From: Oleispirillum sp963668495
GTDB lineage: Bacteria > Pseudomonadota > Alphaproteobacteria > Rhodospirillales > Rhodospirillaceae
Direction: 5' to 3'
DNA length: 64,000 nt
Assembly (NCBI GenBank): GCA_963668495.1
Contig: OY764545.1
Location: 2,418,001-2,482,000 of the forward strand
Shown: positions 9,343 through 17,711 of the stretch, in pieces
How positions within the stretch are numbered: the first letter of the stretch is position 1
Layout: each line of letters begins with the position of its first letter
Notes under the pieces: model-generated
What the model saw: only the letters and a program-made list of their open reading frames with translations
Database searches by the model: none
What the model was told of the DNA's origin: nothing
Position numbers and translations under genes: made by a program

Positions 9343-10131
9343 AATCGGACGCCCCAAATCAAACACCTGTCCAGATGTGACGATTCCACGGAATCCGGCA
9401 TCGTGGGCATCCGGTGCGTTGGGTGCATTGATATGATACAGCCACATACGGGCCTTAATATCTTCCGGCAACCCGGCAAGATCATCAAAGTGTGCGTGTG
9501 CGGCTGAGCACTTACTGTTGGTCTCGCAATCATGAAAAATCAGGTGGGTCGCCTTGTCATACCACGGCTGCAACCTATCCAGTTCGAAACGCGTATCCGT
9601 TGTCACCAGCACGCCGCCCGACTCTGTTTCCACGAACAAGCCGTATGACCACATCATATAGCCACCTCCGCGAAGGTGGACCATGGGAGCAATGTGGAAA
9701 CGTGCCCCCATCCAGACAAAACTTTCGTCAGTTTCAACTTTCTGCACATCAAAGAAGGTTTCCAGCTCTGCCAAGCCGAAATCCAGCAGTTCCATGCTGC
9801 CCTTCATATAATTGTCCCATAGCGGCACGGCCAATGGCTCTGCCAGATACAGGGGAATACGGCGACCTTCGTGACAGAAATAATTGGCAAAACCCAACCA
9901 TTCCATGCCCCCGGCGTGATCCATGTGCAGATGGCTGACATAGACCGCATCAATATCCTTGGCCTCTAGACCAAGGATATGCAGTCCCCAACGCACATCC
10001 GTCCCACAGTCCAACAGCAAACGGCGCACTTCACCTGTTTCAGGATCGTTCGTTTCAAACAACATGTTGCTTTGGAACGTTCCCGATACGGTCGTAAAAG
10101 CAGACCCGGAACCGATAAACCGTAAGCGCAT
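9334..10131 (-). CDS. MBL-fold metallo-hydrolase
   Basis: A metallo-beta-lactamase-fold hydrolase of the RNase Z/phosphodiesterase-like branch. The zinc motif HLHMDHAGG (HxHxDH) is intact, with the supporting DCGTD upstream and later His/Asp residues (PMVHLRGG, TTDTRFE, FHDCET). It begins MRLRFIGSGSAF, a typical start for this branch, so I use the ATG at 10131 (265 residues) rather than the longer frame to 10203. AAGGA lies ten bases upstream. The substrate is unknown. It converges on a cyclase gene, which makes a cyclic-nucleotide phosphodiesterase role conceivable, but nothing in the sequence proves that. There is no lactamase-type signal peptide. Confidence 0.78.
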   Translation of the reverse strand: MRLRFIGSGSAFTTVSGTFQSNMLFETNDPETGEVRRLLLDCGTDVRWGLHILGLEAKDIDAVYVSHLHMDHAGGMEWLGFANYFCHEGRRIPLYLAEPLAVPLWDNYMKGSMELLDFGLAELETFFDVQKVETDESFVWMGARFHIAPMVHLRGGGYMMWSYGLFVETESGGVLVTTDTRFELDRLQPWYDKATHLIFHDCETNSKCSAAHAHFDDLAGLPEDIKARMWLYHINAPNAPDAHDAGFRGIVTSGQVFDLGRPISE

Positions 10132-10458
10132 AAAGCCCTGTCCTTTATCAAGTGCTGCCGCCACATACTGAATGTGGTGGCGCAATACTTCAGTGCACGT
10201 CATACAAGAGACCTATTACAGTATCAATTTGTTCATGAAAGAACTGTGGCGCGCCTTACACTGAAACCTGCCTCAAGGCTGATTATGCCCCTAAAACTTT
10301 GACCATATGACCACAGGTCACCACTTAAACCGAGAAGTCACCCGCCGCTTTGGCAATATTTTTTACACTCTTGTCTTGAGATTTGCGCAATATTGCGCCA
10401 GAACCATATCCTCTTTGCTTAAAGTCAATAGCAGTCGCAGTTTCGAAGGGGGGACCGA
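10132..10458. other. intergenic region upstream of trpB
   Basis: A 327-base divergent region between the MBL gene and trpB. It contains the perfect 14-base palindrome listed separately (10385-10398) and an AT-rich stretch around 10350-10380. No further gene or RNA is evident. Confidence 0.5.
10385..10398. promoter_or_regulatory. perfect palindrome GCGCAATATTGCGC, candidate operator for trpB
   Basis: Seven-plus-seven bases of exact dyad symmetry, 60 bases before the trpB start codon. This is the right place for a repressor or activator site. Size and symmetry would suit a dimeric one-domain regulator such as an AsnC/Lrp type, but the family is only a guess. No regulator gene is adjacent. Confidence 0.45.
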
Positions 10459-11679
10459 ATGTCCGCATATCTTAAACATCAACCTGATGTCGATGGCTTC
10501 TTTGGCAAGTATGGTGGAGCGTTCATTCCACCGGAATTGGAGCCCCACTTCAAAGAAATCGCCAAGGAATATGACCGTCTTTCCCTGTCTGCCGAGTTCC
10601 AACAAGAATTGCGATACATTCGCAAACACTTTCAGGGACGCCCGACACCGGTGTATTACGCCCGCAACCTGTCTCAGGCCGTTGCCGGACCCAATGGCGG
10701 TGCGCAAATCTATCTGAAACGCGAAGACCTGAACCACAGTGGCGCCCATAAGCTTAATCACTGTATGGCAGAAGCCCTGCTTGCCAAACACATGGGCAAA
10801 ACCAAACTGATTGCAGAAACCGGAGCAGGTCAGCATGGCGTGGCCCTTGCCACCGCTGCGGCCTACTTCGGTATGGAATGTGAAATCCACATGGGTGAGG
10901 TGGACATCGCCAAAGAACACCCCAATGTCACCCGCATGAAATTGCTGGGGGCCAAAGTTGTACCTGTCGGCTTTGGCGGCAGAACGTTGAAAGAGGCGGT
11001 GGATAGCGCGTTTATTTCTTACCTTGAACAGACCGATAACGCCATTTACGCCATTGGCTCTGTTGTTGGGCCGCATCCGTTCCCCAAAATGGTTCGTGAC
11101 TTCCAAAAGATCGTTGGTGAGGAATCCCGTGAACAGTTCCTTGAACTGGTCGGGCAGCACCCGGACATTGTTGCCGCCTGTGTTGGTGGTGGCTCGAACG
11201 CCATGGGGATTTTCTGTGGCTATATTGACGATGCCGGCGTTGAGCTGCACGGTGTGGAGCCCATGGGCACAGGAACCAAGCTTGGTGAGCATGCGGCGAC
11301 CATGACCTTTGGCGAAGATGGCATGATCCACGGCTTCAAATGCCTGATGCTGAAAGATGAAGCAGGCGAACCTGCGCCAGTACATTCCATTGCCAGTGGC
11401 CTTGATTATCCCGGTGTTGGACCGGAACACTGCCATCTGAAACTAACGGGTCGGGCAAAATATGGCAGTGCCAATGATCAGGAAACTCTGAACGCATTTT
11501 ACCAACTGTCCCGTTTGGAAGGCATTATTCCCGCATTGGAAAGCGCGCATGCCGTTGCCTATGCCATGCGGATTGCACCGGAACTGCCAGGAAAAACCAT
11601 CTTGGTCAACCTGTCCGGTCGTGGCGATAAAGACATCGATTTTGTCACTGAACAGTATGGCTTTGGTGACGACGCCTAA
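10459..11679 (+). CDS. trpB: tryptophan synthase beta chain (orphan copy, away from trpA)
   Basis: PLP enzyme joining indole and serine to tryptophan. The 406-residue protein shows the PLP lysine in HSGAHKLN, GGGSNAMGIF (cofactor phosphate loop) and SGRGDKD near the C-terminus. The motif differs from the usual HTGAHK, and the loop MGEVDIAKEHPNVTRMKLLG differs from the classical operon TrpB. This points to the extra-operonic branch found beside a normal trpBA in many proteobacteria. No trpA or trpF is adjacent. It might scavenge indole or work with a distant TrpA. GGGGGGA lies five bases before the ATG. The gene ends at a strong terminator. Confidence 0.88.
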   Translation: MSAYLKHQPDVDGFFGKYGGAFIPPELEPHFKEIAKEYDRLSLSAEFQQELRYIRKHFQGRPTPVYYARNLSQAVAGPNGGAQIYLKREDLNHSGAHKLNHCMAEALLAKHMGKTKLIAETGAGQHGVALATAAAYFGMECEIHMGEVDIAKEHPNVTRMKLLGAKVVPVGFGGRTLKEAVDSAFISYLEQTDNAIYAIGSVVGPHPFPKMVRDFQKIVGEESREQFLELVGQHPDIVAACVGGGSNAMGIFCGYIDDAGVELHGVEPMGTGTKLGEHAATMTFGEDGMIHGFKCLMLKDEAGEPAPVHSIASGLDYPGVGPEHCHLKLTGRAKYGSANDQETLNAFYQLSRLEGIIPALESAHAVAYAMRIAPELPGKTILVNLSGRGDKDIDFVTEQYGFGDDA

Positions 11680-11700
11680 AGCCACATTCTGCAACAAGAC

Positions 11701-11738
11701 ACAAAAAACCCGGATGCAGTTGCTCCGGGTTTTTTGTC
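11701..11738. terminator. bidirectional Rho-independent terminator
   Basis: Short stem CCCGG/CCGGG flanked by AAAAAA on one side and TTTTTT on the other, so the hairpin extends through A-T pairs and can stop transcription on both strands. It lies between convergent trpB and the pseudocyclase gene. Confidence 0.85.
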
Positions 11739-11739
11739 A

Positions 11740-13935
11740 TTATTTGTCCTGATTTTTCTGCGCACCATCCCAATTCGGTGGTGGATCAAATTGATAATCT
11801 TCGGATCGTTTCAGGAAAAGCGGCGTCAGCGGATCATCAGGATACTTGTTGTTATAGCCCTCAAATGCGCGAATGGCCTCCGCCCACTGCCCGGCAAAAT
11901 ACAATCCAAGAGCATAAGACCAGTCCTCACACATTTGCTCAGCCTGATCGAGTTGCCCTTTTTTCTGCAAGTGCCTGCGCTCTGCAATCAATTCATGGAT
12001 TTTTATCGGATAATCCTGCCCATCCATCATCACCATATCCACCGGACGGGTTACAAATTGTGGGGTAATGCGGTCTACAACGCTTTCGGAAACCAGAATA
12101 TTTGTCCCATAGACAGAATTCAGATGTTCAAGGTTGGTCGCCAACTGAACCACTGGCCCCATGGCTGCGTATCGCACTCGGTCAAAAGAGCCAATTTTAC
12201 CCACCACTGCAGTTCCAATATGAAGGCCAAATTTTGCATGAAAGTGTGGAACTTCACCTTCCAAACACTCTTGCGCCAGCTTGATACTCGCTTCATGGCA
12301 CGCCAACACTGCGCGACAGGCATTTTCCAAATGTACGGGATCCGAAATCGGGGCATTCCAGATCGCACACATAGTATCCTCTACGTACCGATCAACAAGC
12401 CCGCGATTGTCATGAACCACTGCGGTCAGACGATCATAATACAGGTTCAGGTATTGCAAAATATCTGGCGCGGAATGCAAATTCAGCATCTGAGAAAAGT
12501 TATCAATCCGGGCAACCAGAACCGATATTTCCGCCTGTCGAGACGATAAATTTGTGTTTTTGCCATTATCCACAATATTGGTGACAAGTTTACGCGGAAC
12601 AAATCGATCAAACGCGCGCAGGCTGTTGGACATAGAATCCACTGCCGAGATCAATTGCTGAATTTCCATAATTCTTGATGTTGTTTCAAAAGGTTCGGAC
12701 AAATCAAGGTTTCTTAAGCTGTCTGCTTCCTTTACGACTGCCTTCATTGGATGACTGAGACAGCGGGATACATACATAAGGGCCACAAACAAAATCAGAA
12801 TTACCCCGCCCCCCAACATCACAACCCGCAGGCTGTTCGCATATAATGGGGACAGTATGTCTTCCTTATTGACCAAAATACCAATGGTCCAACTGCGCCC
12901 GCCCTCAAGCGGAAATCTGGAAAAGGATGCCAAATAGTCTTCATGCCGCTCAAATGAAACGGATTTTAGGTCTTTTTCAATTTCAGTCAGCCAACGCTGA
13001 ACATATTTCGGTGCTTTTTCGTACAGCTTTTTGGGAAGCGGAGATTTAAATTCAAAAGCAGCACTTTGACCGCCCTGCCACTGCTGGATCGCCTTTGTTA
13101 TAATCTGATCAGAGGCCAAATCATCATCATCCGCCGCCGATGTTTTTCTTATTGCGCCCACTACATTATTGGTCTCATCCAGAACAAACACCCGACCATT
13201 CGCGCCCATCTGCATTGCATTTAAAAACACAGATAAAGCATCAAGAGAAACATCTGCCGCCACGACGCCAATCAGTTCACCAGACGGCGACATAACGCGC
13301 TTGGACATGGTCAAACCAATAAACTTTGACGGCGCATCAGCAAAAACATCGGATAAAATGATATCGTTACTTTGCGTTGCTTCCCTATACCATTGATGCT
13401 GCCGCGGGTCATATTGGCTGGCAGCGCGATCAACAAAACGAATATCTTTCCAGTCCCCATAGAAAATATAGCTTTCATCCCGTTTGTCTGATGATCCCCC
13501 CACATGGCGAACGGCATAATTAACCTGTTCCCCTTGACTTTTGTTCCATGGTCCCAGTTTTTCAATATGGTTGGGGATATGATAGAACTGATAAAGCCCA
13601 CCATCCTGAGCAAACCCGGCATACAGGCTAAAGACCTGAGGCAATGCATTCAATTGGTCACGGAAATACTCTGTTGAATGCGGTGTCTGCATAATATTGG
13701 GGCTGGTTCTGATTAATTGCGCCGTGGCCCCGACGACCCGACGCACGGGATTCAATATTGCTGCCACGTCCCTGCGGATACCGTGGGCAACCTTTTGCAT
13801 ATCCTGCGCGGCATGCTGCAACGCCAATTCACTGTTGGATGTATAGAGGTACACCGAAACCCCGAGCAACAAGGGAATGGTCACCAGAAAATACACTACA
13901 GCGATAGCAGCCCGAAGTCTGATTGTTTTCAGCAT
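11740..13935 (-). CDS. membrane Cache-HAMP class III cyclase homologue with degenerate catalytic site
   Basis: A 731-residue inner-membrane sensor: helix at about 10-32, large periplasmic double-Cache-like domain (about 35-365), second helix (about 370-392), HAMP (to about 440), class III cyclase homology domain (about 470-640) and a helical C-terminus. Its neighbour at 14049-16187 has the same layout. Here the first metal Asp (SDI in the neighbour) is Arg (VARI, about residue 476), the substrate Lys is Arg (VDRYVED), the catalytic Asn is Gln and the catalytic Arg is Asn (VQLATNLE, about 597-601). Only the second metal Asp remains. It is probably not a cyclase itself and may regulate its paralogue. 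GGGGGT before the ATG at 13935 fixes the start. Confidence 0.85.
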   Translation of the reverse strand: MLKTIRLRAAIAVVYFLVTIPLLLGVSVYLYTSNSELALQHAAQDMQKVAHGIRRDVAAILNPVRRVVGATAQLIRTSPNIMQTPHSTEYFRDQLNALPQVFSLYAGFAQDGGLYQFYHIPNHIEKLGPWNKSQGEQVNYAVRHVGGSSDKRDESYIFYGDWKDIRFVDRAASQYDPRQHQWYREATQSNDIILSDVFADAPSKFIGLTMSKRVMSPSGELIGVVAADVSLDALSVFLNAMQMGANGRVFVLDETNNVVGAIRKTSAADDDDLASDQIITKAIQQWQGGQSAAFEFKSPLPKKLYEKAPKYVQRWLTEIEKDLKSVSFERHEDYLASFSRFPLEGGRSWTIGILVNKEDILSPLYANSLRVVMLGGGVILILFVALMYVSRCLSHPMKAVVKEADSLRNLDLSEPFETTSRIMEIQQLISAVDSMSNSLRAFDRFVPRKLVTNIVDNGKNTNLSSRQAEISVLVARIDNFSQMLNLHSAPDILQYLNLYYDRLTAVVHDNRGLVDRYVEDTMCAIWNAPISDPVHLENACRAVLACHEASIKLAQECLEGEVPHFHAKFGLHIGTAVVGKIGSFDRVRYAAMGPVVQLATNLEHLNSVYGTNILVSESVVDRITPQFVTRPVDMVMMDGQDYPIKIHELIAERRHLQKKGQLDQAEQMCEDWSYALGLYFAGQWAEAIRAFEGYNNKYPDDPLTPLFLKRSEDYQFDPPPNWDGAQKNQDK

Positions 13936-14048
13936 AATCACCCCCATACAGCCTACGTCGATTGCTCCCGCGTGCATCTGATCATGGGAAACTGCCGTAA
14001 AAAGGCTCGTTAGAGACCCTCATCTGCTTTGGATATAAGCACTGAGAA

Positions 14049-16187
14049 TCATTTTTCCCGCAAATGCTGTGCCCCGCCCCAATTTTCAGGCGGCGGTGAT
14101 TTTTGATAGGCTTTGCAGCGTTCGATAAACACCTGCACTACCGGGTCATCTGGAAATTCGGCATGGAATTGTCCAAACGCTGCCATTGCCTCCAACCAAT
14201 TGGCATCAAAGTACAACTGCAACCCCACCAGCCAGAGGGAACACTTCCGCTCCACACCATCCAATTGACCCGTTTCATCAAGAATTCGACGCTCGCCAAT
14301 CAACTCATAGATCATCACAGCCTGCGTGGTTCCATAGGGCACAACCCGGTCAATACATCGGGCAAGAAACTGCGGCATAACCTGTAATGCCACGTCTTCT
14401 GAAACCAAAACGCGCGTGCCATATACCTTGTTCAGCCCCTCCAGACGAGAGGTCAGGTTAATCATGGAACCAATGGCGGAATACTGCATTCGATCCGAAG
14501 ACCCTACGTTGCCAATAACGCCGTCACCCGTATGCACACCAAACCGTGTTGTATACGGTGCATCGCCTCTGGTCTCGAAATCTTCTGCCAAGATTTCGCT
14601 GCGGGCCTTACACGCCAAAACCGCACGGCAGGCATTTTCCACATGGAGAGGGTCATAAAGTGGCGCATTCCAGATCGCCATGATCGCATCACCGATGTAT
14701 TTATCGACAATTCCGCGATTGATATGAATCTCCTGCGTCATGCATTCAAAATACTCATTGAGCAACTGCACGACTTTTTCCGGCGGTTCTTTCTCGCTGG
14801 CTGCGGTATACCCCGCAATATCCGACATCATGACCGTCATCGGCTGTCGTCTGGAGGATAGGTTTGCCTGTGGCCCACCGGAGACAATCGCCCGCACCAA
14901 TTCCCTCGGCACATAAACGCTGAAGCTACGTAAGCTGCGCGTCATAGTTTCCACCGCCGTGGTCAGTTGTTTAACCTCTTGAATTTGTGATGAGACATTC
15001 AAATCCCCGTCCAGATCAAACATCTTCAAACGGTCAGTTTGGGCAACAATGGCATTGATGGGATCGGTCAGCATTTTGGAAAGACGGGAAATGGCAAACG
15101 CTGCCAAACACATGACCAGCAAACCACCAAATAAGATTTTCAGACTGTTTTCACGGATCGGGCCGATGAACTCGTCCTTGTCCACCAAAACCCCAATCGT
15201 CCAATAGCGCCCACCACCAATTGGCATTTGACTGAACGAAGCCATGTAATCGCGGTCATCCAAGTCAAACGGGAACTCGAAATCATTAACCTTGCGAACC
15301 TGCCACTGGCGCACGGCTTCCGCCGTCACAAAGTCCTTTACCTCAATCGCGGGCAAAAGGCGTACTTTCTCATCATCCATACGGATGCCCATACGTGGGT
15401 CCTTATGACCAACCAAGCGGAGATCTTCGTCTAGGATAAATACCCTGCCCCCGTCCCCGACTTGAGTCCTTTGTAGGAACGAAGACAAAGAATCTAGGGT
15501 CACGTCCGCGCCGACCACACCAACCAACACACCCGAAGATGTGGTTATGCGCTGTGATAAGGTCACGCCAATCAGTTTTGAGCTGGAATACACATACGCA
15601 TCCGAAAACACGACATCCTTACTGTCCATGGACGCCTTGTACCATGGGCGCACTCGGGGATCGTATGTGGCCTTGGAACGTTCCACATGGCGGACATCAC
15701 CCCATGACCCGTAAAAAATATAATTGTCGCTGCGTTGACCGGAAATATCGTGAATGTAGCGAACCGCATACTCCACATCGTTTTCTAAGGGCTTTTGCCA
15801 TGGCCCCAAGGCCCTCAGCGACGGAGGAATATGAAAAATCTGGTAAAAATCGCCCTTTCCGGCAAACCCGGTGTACAGGCTAAAGACCTGTGGCATGGCC
15901 TGAAGCTGGCGATAGAAATACCCCATTCCTTGGACTTGGGTAATTTTGGAGGAATCTGTGCGAATAAGTTCGACGGTTGAACCGACCACTTGCCGTACGG
16001 GGTCAAACATGGCCTTAAAATCACGCTGTACGCTTTGGGTTGCCACAGACATATCGTTGGCAGCGGTTTTCAGCATTAACTCGGAATTGCTGTGATACAG
16101 GTAACCAACCATGGCCCCGGTTAAGGGGATCATGACAGAAGCATAGGCTGCAGCAATTCCCAATCGTAACCGGATCAGATGTTTCAT
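14049..16187 (-). CDS. membrane Cache-HAMP adenylate/guanylate cyclase
   Basis: A 712-residue receptor cyclase. Order: N-terminal helix, periplasmic double-Cache-like domain (RPWYKASMDS and GVVGADVTLDSL are typical), second helix, HAMP, then a class III catalytic domain. Both metal Asp residues (MMSDIAGYT and DKYIGDAIMA), the Lys (VDKYIGD) and the Asn/Arg pair (INLTSRLE) are present, so it should be active. The usual Asp before the TVIG motif is replaced (MQYSAIG), leaving base specificity open. The frame extends to 16301, but the ATG at 16187 preceded by GAGGG gives MKHLIRLRLG, matching the start of the neighbouring paralogue. It is followed 113 bases later by the degenerate paralogue and is probably transcribed with it. 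Confidence 0.88.
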   Translation of the reverse strand: MKHLIRLRLGIAAAYASVMIPLTGAMVGYLYHSNSELMLKTAANDMSVATQSVQRDFKAMFDPVRQVVGSTVELIRTDSSKITQVQGMGYFYRQLQAMPQVFSLYTGFAGKGDFYQIFHIPPSLRALGPWQKPLENDVEYAVRYIHDISGQRSDNYIFYGSWGDVRHVERSKATYDPRVRPWYKASMDSKDVVFSDAYVYSSSKLIGVTLSQRITTSSGVLVGVVGADVTLDSLSSFLQRTQVGDGGRVFILDEDLRLVGHKDPRMGIRMDDEKVRLLPAIEVKDFVTAEAVRQWQVRKVNDFEFPFDLDDRDYMASFSQMPIGGGRYWTIGVLVDKDEFIGPIRENSLKILFGGLLVMCLAAFAISRLSKMLTDPINAIVAQTDRLKMFDLDGDLNVSSQIQEVKQLTTAVETMTRSLRSFSVYVPRELVRAIVSGGPQANLSSRRQPMTVMMSDIAGYTAASEKEPPEKVVQLLNEYFECMTQEIHINRGIVDKYIGDAIMAIWNAPLYDPLHVENACRAVLACKARSEILAEDFETRGDAPYTTRFGVHTGDGVIGNVGSSDRMQYSAIGSMINLTSRLEGLNKVYGTRVLVSEDVALQVMPQFLARCIDRVVPYGTTQAVMIYELIGERRILDETGQLDGVERKCSLWLVGLQLYFDANWLEAMAAFGQFHAEFPDDPVVQVFIERCKAYQKSPPPENWGGAQHLREK

Positions 16188-16352
16188 TGCTGCCCTCGCT
16201 TTGTTTTCAACCCAATACAAACGCAAACACAAACAACAGTAGACTAACCCACCAACAACCAGAAACTTAAGGTTTAATGTACAGGAGCATTTAGCCAGCA
16301 CAAATAATAAAAATCAGTCAGGTTATTTTCTCAGCCAGATTTGATGCAGATA

Positions 16353-16382
16353 TTGAAACCGTACGAAAATGATAAATATGCT
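16353..16382 (+). promoter_or_regulatory. candidate sigma-70 promoter for the FMN-binding protein gene
   Basis: TTGAAA and TATGCT separated by 18 bases, about 40 bases before the start codon at 16421. Confidence 0.4.
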
Positions 16383-16420
16383 AACCTTGGGCCAGCACCG
16401 CATGACACAGGGAAGCCACC

Positions 16421-17071
16421 ATGACCAACGATCAAACTGGCAGCGTCTCCGCTCCTATTATGCAAACTCCCAGAAATACGTTGCAGCGCGCACGCAAGCG
16501 GGCCTCGTATGATCGTAACCTTATCAATGCGATCCTTGATGACGGTTATGTCACTCACATCAGTGCGGTCATTGATGGCGGCATTCGGTCCCACCCCAGT
16601 TATTATTGGCGCATGGGTGATGAAATTATTGTCCATGGTTCCCGCCATAACGCCATGCTCAACACTTTGCTATCCGGTGAAGAGGCATGCCTATGCTTCA
16701 CCCTGCTGGATGGTTTGGTAATGGCCCGGTCTGCCTTTCACCATTCCCTTAACTACCGTTCCGTCGTCCTTTACGCCAAACCGCGTGAAGTCACTGACCC
16801 AGATGAACGGATGGCAGCCCTAAAGCACGGCATCGAACGGTTATCAAAAGGACGCTGGGACGAAATCGTCAAACCTTCGGAAGCCGCTTTACGGGGGACT
16901 ATGATTTTGGCCTTCCCGATTATGGAAGCAACAGCCAAGGTTCGTTCAGGCCTGCCCACCGATGACCCGGATGATTACGCCCACAAAATCTGGGCCGGGG
17001 TCATTCCCTGTGCTCTGACATTTGGCCCGCCCGAGGAAGATACCAACACTTCTCCCCCAGATGCATACTAA
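16421..17071 (+). CDS. pyridoxamine 5'-phosphate oxidase-like FMN-binding protein
   Basis: A 216-residue split-barrel flavin-binding protein of the COG3467/NimA-like group. It has the typical N-terminal RKRASYDRNLINAILDDG, the strand pair YVTHISAV, a SYYWRMGDEIIVHGSRHNAM turn, and VMARSAFHHSLNYRSV, in which the His and Arg normally contact FMN or substrate. The family is broadly linked to flavin-dependent reduction or cofactor binding, and its true substrate here is unknown. It is followed by an Rrf2 regulator and hcp in the same direction, so it may belong to a nitrosative or redox stress group. The 94 bases after it contain a separate promoter for the regulator. Confidence 0.82.
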   Translation: MTNDQTGSVSAPIMQTPRNTLQRARKRASYDRNLINAILDDGYVTHISAVIDGGIRSHPSYYWRMGDEIIVHGSRHNAMLNTLLSGEEACLCFTLLDGLVMARSAFHHSLNYRSVVLYAKPREVTDPDERMAALKHGIERLSKGRWDEIVKPSEAALRGTMILAFPIMEATAKVRSGLPTDDPDDYAHKIWAGVIPCALTFGPPEEDTNTSPPDAY

Positions 17072-17099
17072 ATCATTCATTACCCGGAGGTGATCTTTT

Positions 17100-17123
17100 A
17101 AAGTTGACCTTTTGGTAACCTTT
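17100..17123. promoter_or_regulatory. imperfect palindrome overlapping the rrf2 -35 box, candidate autoregulatory operator
   Basis: AAAGTTGACC and GGTAACCTTT flank TTTT and match as an inverted repeat at eight of ten positions. The left arm contains the -35 hexamer, so a bound dimer would block RNA polymerase. Size and A/T-rich ends are like known Rrf2 (NsrR/IscR) sites. This is inference from position and form. Confidence 0.45.
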
Positions 17124-17132
17124 GCATATACA
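17104..17132 (+). promoter_or_regulatory. sigma-70-type promoter of the Rrf2 regulator gene
   Basis: TTGACC (17104-17109) and TATACA (17127-17132) are separated by exactly 17 bases, close to consensus. The predicted transcript start is about 25 bases before the GTG start codon. Confidence 0.6.
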
Positions 17133-17165
17133 GGTTCAGTGCTGACAAACCTAGGGGGGAATTCC

Positions 17166-17597
17166 GTGCTGTCATTATCGCAATCTGTTGGCTATGCCGT
17201 TTTGGCTCTGGCTCATCTGGATCCAGAGGGCAAACAGCTTGTCCTTGCGGCACAAATTGCAGAAGCCGCCAACATTCCCCGCCCCTATTTGTCCAAAATC
17301 ATCGCCAAACTGCAAACCGCACAAATTATCGAAGGCAAACGCGGACAAAATGGCGGCCTTCGCCTTTTGCGACCCGCAGAAGAAATTTCAGTCTTTGACA
17401 TTGCCGAGGCCATTGATGGCCCAAGCTGGCGGCACAAATGCCTGTTGGGTTTGCCCGGCTGTTCTGCCGATCGCCCCTGCCCGACCCATGATTTTTGGGG
17501 AGAAACCCGAGCCGCCATCGAAACCACATTGCGCGAAATGACCCTCAACAGGGTCAGAGCCTTCACCGAAGCAGGATGGAGAATGCCGGATGCTTAA
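17166..17597 (+). CDS. Rrf2-family Fe-S transcriptional regulator (NsrR-like)
   Basis: A 143-residue winged-helix regulator. The helix-turn-helix covers about residues 25-50 (IPRPYLSKIIAKLQ), followed by the GxxGGxxL-like wing (RGQNGGLRLL). Three cysteines in CLLGLPGCSADRPC (C-x6-C-x5-C) match the Fe-S ligand region of NsrR/IscR-type proteins. The open frame begins at 17112, but GTG at 17166 is preceded by GGGGGGAA and gives the standard start LSLSQSVGYAVLALAHL. It sits directly upstream of hcp, a classical target of NO-responsive Rrf2 regulators, so nitric oxide sensing is the best guess. A promoter and palindrome lie just upstream. Confidence 0.85.
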   Translation: MLSLSQSVGYAVLALAHLDPEGKQLVLAAQIAEAANIPRPYLSKIIAKLQTAQIIEGKRGQNGGLRLLRPAEEISVFDIAEAIDGPSWRHKCLLGLPGCSADRPCPTHDFWGETRAAIETTLREMTLNRVRAFTEAGWRMPDA

Positions 17598-17711
17598 TCA
17601 CTAATCACCGTCTGCGACCAATAACAACAAAAATCACATACCCCACACGCCCCTGCACCATCAAAGGCGTGAACCCATTCCCTGTGCCTTATGGCTAAGA
17701 AAGGACACACC

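Noticed and set aside
10363..11436. 357-codon antisense frame across trpB
   Set aside because: Mirror of a well-supported trpB; its translation has no family features.
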